A stretch of 23,127 bases of DNA from an uncultured Collinsella sp. GTDB taxonomy: Bacteria; Actinomycetota; Coriobacteriia; Coriobacteriales; Coriobacteriaceae. Positions 20,974-23,127 of the stretch are shown piece by piece. Made by a program: the position numbers and the translations under genes. Under the pieces are notes generated by a model. The model had not been told where the DNA came from, ran no database searches, and worked only from the letters and a program-made list of their open reading frames with translations. The DNA is taken from the NCBI GenBank assembly GCA_958348565.1, contig CATVZP010000027.1, forward strand, positions 1-23,127. The letters run 5' to 3'. How positions within the stretch are numbered: the first letter of the stretch is position 1; every line of letters starts with the position of its first letter.

Positions 20974-21008
20974 AAAGTGGCAACGTCCATTACGGGCGTT
21001 GCCACTTT
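20974..21008. terminator. Hairpin, probable terminator of the oxidoreductase-DeoR operon
   Basis: AAAGTGGCAACG (20974-20985) pairs perfectly with CGTTGCCACTTT (20997-21008), with three more pairs inside and an ATTAC loop. Short T-runs occur on both strands (ACTTTC on +, CTTTTC on -), so it may work in both directions. A small TTTTCT/AGAAAA hairpin (20961-20976) overlaps its left foot. Confidence 0.6.
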
Positions 21009-21025
21009 CGTTGTCTGCCGGTTTT

Positions 21026-21243
21026 GTCTAAGTCTGTAACAACTAGACCGTTAAAAGTGGGTTAGATGTTACAGATTGAGATACTTTCGAACCGCGCCGC
21101 CCCTTTGTCTCAATCTGTAACAGCTGGGATTGATTTTGACGAGCTATTGTTACAGATTGAGATTTTCCCTTGAGGGGGATTCGAATGTCTCGATCTGTAA
21201 CAGATAGACCGGAAAATGGGTTCTAACTGTTACAGATCGAGAC
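21026..21243. repeat. Array of six 16-bp repeats in alternating orientation (three 57-bp inverted units)
   Basis: The repeat GTCTCRATCTGTAACA or its complement starts at about 21026, 21067, 21107, 21148, 21187 and 21227, a step of 39-41 bp with 23-25 bp between copies. Paired copies form three units: 21026-21082, 21107-21163 and 21187-21243. The third has 17-bp perfect arms and the second at least 15 bp; the first is degenerate in its outer part. Centres of units 1 and 3 resemble each other (AGACCG, AAAA, TGGGTT), and unit 2 resembles their reverse complement. No coding potential is seen. Confidence 0.9.
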
Positions 21244-21293
21244 GTTTTGGGACCGTGGCTGAGCCATCGTGACGGCTTGACGTTTGCCCAGAT

Positions 21294-21334
21294 AAAACCT
21301 GCCAAAATAAACCTGTCCCTTTTTGGCAGGTTTT
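21294..21334. terminator. Bidirectional intrinsic terminator between convergent genes
   Basis: AAAACCTGCCAAAA (21294-21307) pairs perfectly with TTTTGGCAGGTTTT (21321-21334). T-tracts result on both strands. It lies between the + strand operon and the - strand rluA-type gene, whose stop codon (21333-21335) overlaps the stem. Confidence 0.88.
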
Positions 21335-21992
21335 AGGGCTCCCAGGGGCAGGGGGCTTCGATGTGGATGTGCTCGCCGGTTACGGGATGCGTAAAGGACA
21401 CGCTGTGGGCATGGAGCATCAGGCCGCAGGGACGCGGCGTGCCGTAGAGCTCGTCGCCCACCAGGGGATGACGCTCGCTCGCCAGATGCACGCGGATCTG
21501 GTGTTTGCGGCCGGTGAGCAGCTCGACATCGATATACGAGCGCGTGGGCAGGCCACGACGGCTCTTAAGACGCTTGAGCACCTTCACGCGCGTTTGAGAC
21601 GGCTTGCCACTGGCGCCGACGCGCATCTTGCGGCTGTCGTGACGGTCGCGGGCGATGGGCTTGTCGATGAGCTTCTCGTTCCAGTCGATCTTGCCCTCGG
21701 CGAGCGCCAGGTAGTGCTTTTCGAAAGCGTGGTCGATGACCATCTGGTCAAAGGCGGGCTGCGTCTGCTTGTCGAGCGAAAACAGCACCACGCCGGTGGT
21801 GTCGCGGTCCAGGCGGTTGAGCGGCTGCATGTCGGTCGCGGCAAAGCCGTCGCCCATCGCCAGCAGCAGGTCGCTGGCGTAGTCGGTGAGCGTGCGCTCG
21901 CCGGTGCCGTCACCGTGTACGATCATGCCGGCGGGTTTGTCGATGGCCATGAGCCAGGCATCGCAGTAGAGGACTTGAGGTTCTTCGTTCAC
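21333..21992 (-). CDS. RluA-family RNA pseudouridine synthase
   Basis: This 219-residue enzyme converts specific uridines in rRNA or tRNA to pseudouridine. The catalytic aspartate is Asp62 in LNRLDRDTTGVVLF; most relatives read HRLD, so the histidine is replaced by Asn. IDKPAGMIVHG (17-27) and TGRKHQIRVHLA are further family motifs. There is no N-terminal S4 domain, resembling the short RluA/TruC-like type. The start is a GTG at 21992, with GAAAGG a few bases upstream on the - strand. The U32 gene ends 15 bases upstream, so both are probably one transcript. The modified site cannot be assigned from the sequence. Confidence 0.88.
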   Translation of the reverse strand: MNEEPQVLYCDAWLMAIDKPAGMIVHGDGTGERTLTDYASDLLLAMGDGFAATDMQPLNRLDRDTTGVVLFSLDKQTQPAFDQMVIDHAFEKHYLALAEGKIDWNEKLIDKPIARDRHDSRKMRVGASGKPSQTRVKVLKRLKSRRGLPTRSYIDVELLTGRKHQIRVHLASERHPLVGDELYGTPRPCGLMLHAHSVSFTHPVTGEHIHIEAPCPWEP

Positions 21993-22007
21993 GTGTAAGC
22001 CTTTCGG

Positions 22008-23127
22008 TTAGCTAATTCCCACAAACATGCAGCCCGAGGTGGCACCGCGTAGGCGGGCGGCCGGCTTGCGGCCGGCTTGCGCGGCCTCGACGGCGCGACG
22101 GACGCGGGCGACGGCACGACCCACCTCATCCGCCTCGAGCAGCGTTCCGTCCACCATGAAACGACGCACACCGGCATCGAGCAGCTGAGGAACCTGCGGC
22201 GTGAGGTCGATGGGGTAGGCGTCGTACAGGCGAGAGCGGCCATGGATGTCGGTACGGACGGGCATGACCTTTCCGTCGATATTCTTGAGCGAGAGCTTGC
22301 GGGCACGCAGGCGGCAGTTGGCACAATCGTGGATGCAGCCGTTGGCAACCTGCAGAATGCAGTGCTCGCTTGTCATGACGCGCGGGCGGCCAAAGACGGT
22401 GATGCCCAGAGCCGCGGGCGCGGCGGCGCCGAGCGAGACAATCTCGTCGAGCGTGATTTCGGGCGAGAGCCAAAACGCACCGGCTCCGCGCTCGGCAAGC
22501 GCCTCCATGCAGGGCGTGTTGTGCACCGGCAGGCAAGAGCGAATTTCGGCCGCGGCGCCGGCCTGCGCGGCTACGGCGAGCTCAGAGATGTTGCCAATAG
22601 CGACCGTGGCACCGGCATTAATCCAGGGATCGACGCGCTCGTGGTCGACGGCGCGACAGACCTCGTCGAGTACGGGCACGATACCCTGCTCAAATGCATC
22701 GGCAGGGGAGAGTCCGACAGCCTCGAGCGCATCGGTGGTCATGTAGATGCGCGTGGCGCCCTCGGCACGAGCTGCCTCGGCGACTTCGAGCGTGGTGACG
22801 GCGGCGCAGATCTGCGGCTCGTCGCGGTAGTGCTCGGGCATGGGGCGCGTACATTTGTCGAGCACCGGCAACTCGAGCGTCTTCGCGCGCTCCTCGTACG
22901 GCTCCAGAATGGCCTCCTCCAAGGCCTTACAGGCGGCGGCACGCACCTTGTGCACGGCAGAGAAGCCCATACCGCAGCCCTCATCGAGCGCCACATCAAA
23001 GCTCGCCGCCTCAAAGGGCGAGGAGCCCATGCGGCCCACATGCTCAACCAGGTCGGATGCCTTGACCGCGCAGGTCTTGGCGGCCTCGACGGTGAAGCCC
23101 GTGGCGGTGGCGGTGAGCGCGGGGTTG
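22008..23127 (-). CDS. U32-family protein (RlhA-like), 5' end outside the window
   Basis: The frame is open to the right edge, beginning NPALTATATGFTVEAAKTCAV, so the N-terminal part with the main U32 barrel motifs is missing; 372 residues are visible. The first half (RMGSSPFEAASFDVALDEG) resembles the collagenase-like insertion domain (DUF3656) found in long U32 proteins. Near the C-terminus, SEHCILQVANGCIHDCANCRLRARK gives four cysteines suited to an Fe-S cluster. U32 proteins include peptidases and RNA hydroxylation enzymes such as RlhA and TrhP. Co-transcription with a pseudouridine synthase favours an RNA-modification role (inference). The GTG at 23039 is internal, not the start. Confidence 0.8.
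   Translation of the reverse strand, partial: NPALTATATGFTVEAAKTCAVKASDLVEHVGRMGSSPFEAASFDVALDEGCGMGFSAVHKVRAAACKALEEAILEPYEERAKTLELPVLDKCTRPMPEHYRDEPQICAAVTTLEVAEAARAEGATRIYMTTDALEAVGLSPADAFEQGIVPVLDEVCRAVDHERVDPWINAGATVAIGNISELAVAAQAGAAAEIRSCLPVHNTPCMEALAERGAGAFWLSPEITLDEIVSLGAAAPAALGITVFGRPRVMTSEHCILQVANGCIHDCANCRLRARKLSLKNIDGKVMPVRTDIHGRSRLYDAYPIDLTPQVPQLLDAGVRRFMVDGTLLEADEVGRAVARVRRAVEAAQAGRKPAARLRGATSGCMFVGIS

Noticed and set aside
21026..21243. CRISPR array
   Set aside because: Repeats are evenly spaced, but they alternate in orientation, are only 16 bp, have related spacers, and no cas gene is present.
21363..21998. + strand open frame opposite the pseudouridine synthase gene
   Set aside because: The - strand product has clear RluA motifs, while the + strand frame is its shadow.
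22057..22082. 11-bp tandem GCGGCCGGCTT repeat inside the U32 gene
   Set aside because: It encodes a variable basic segment near the C-terminus and keeps the reading frame intact; short GC-rich coincidence is the simpler explanation.

Overview
The window looks like a chromosomal segment from a GC-rich Coriobacteriia actinobacterium, most likely Collinsella or a close relative. This is inferred from protein character, codon use, the fused accDA gene and the style of the intergenic GGGGACAG palindromes; no database search was possible. Both edges cut through genes: fabH on the left and a U32-family gene on the right.

Region 1 (1-9093, + strand) is a complete type II fatty-acid synthesis and acetyl-CoA carboxylase operon: fabH (partial), acpP, fabK, fabD, fabG, fabF, accB, fabZ, accC and a fused accDA. 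The genes are nearly contiguous, and several overlap or touch. AccB, AccC and AccDA make malonyl-CoA. FabD loads it on AcpP, FabH starts the chain, and FabF, FabG, FabZ and FabK run the elongation cycle. The order is that of the Streptococcus fab/acc cluster, and the enoyl reductase is the flavoprotein FabK.

Region 2 (9134-12318, + strand) holds an orphan PTS membrane subunit EIIC, a cation-diffusion-facilitator metal exporter and a histidine phosphatase of the phosphoglycerate mutase superfamily. It is followed by a 49-bp perfect inverted repeat around 12353-12517.

Region 3 (12565-18628, + strand) is an S10/spc ribosomal protein cluster: L3, L4, L23, L2, S19, L22, S3, L16, L29, S17, L14, L24. 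It lacks S10 at the front and stops at a strong terminator right after L24, so the usual L5-S14-S8 continuation is absent. Three untranslated stretches, before L3, L2 and L14, fold into convincing RNA structures. They are candidate ribosomal-protein leader RNAs, and the one before L2 contains an apparent anti-Shine-Dalgarno.

Region 4 (18629-20880, + strand) has an intergenic block with GGGGACAG-type repeats and a striking array of GC-N-N-A-T hexamers spaced almost exactly 10 bp apart. These precede a Gfo/Idh-type oxidoreductase and a DeoR-family repressor that form a two-gene operon.

Region 5 (20881-23127) starts with a 450-bp non-coding block. It holds a hairpin, six regularly spaced 16-bp repeats in alternating orientation (three 57-bp inverted units, period about 80 bp) and a bidirectional terminator. 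On the - strand, a U32-family gene (partial) and an RluA-family pseudouridine synthase then read toward that terminator. Both are probable RNA-modification enzymes.

No mobile-element gene, tRNA, rRNA or genuine CRISPR array was seen. The most novel-looking signals are all non-coding: the phased hexamer array, the alternating repeat array, the long inverted repeat and the three ribosomal leaders.
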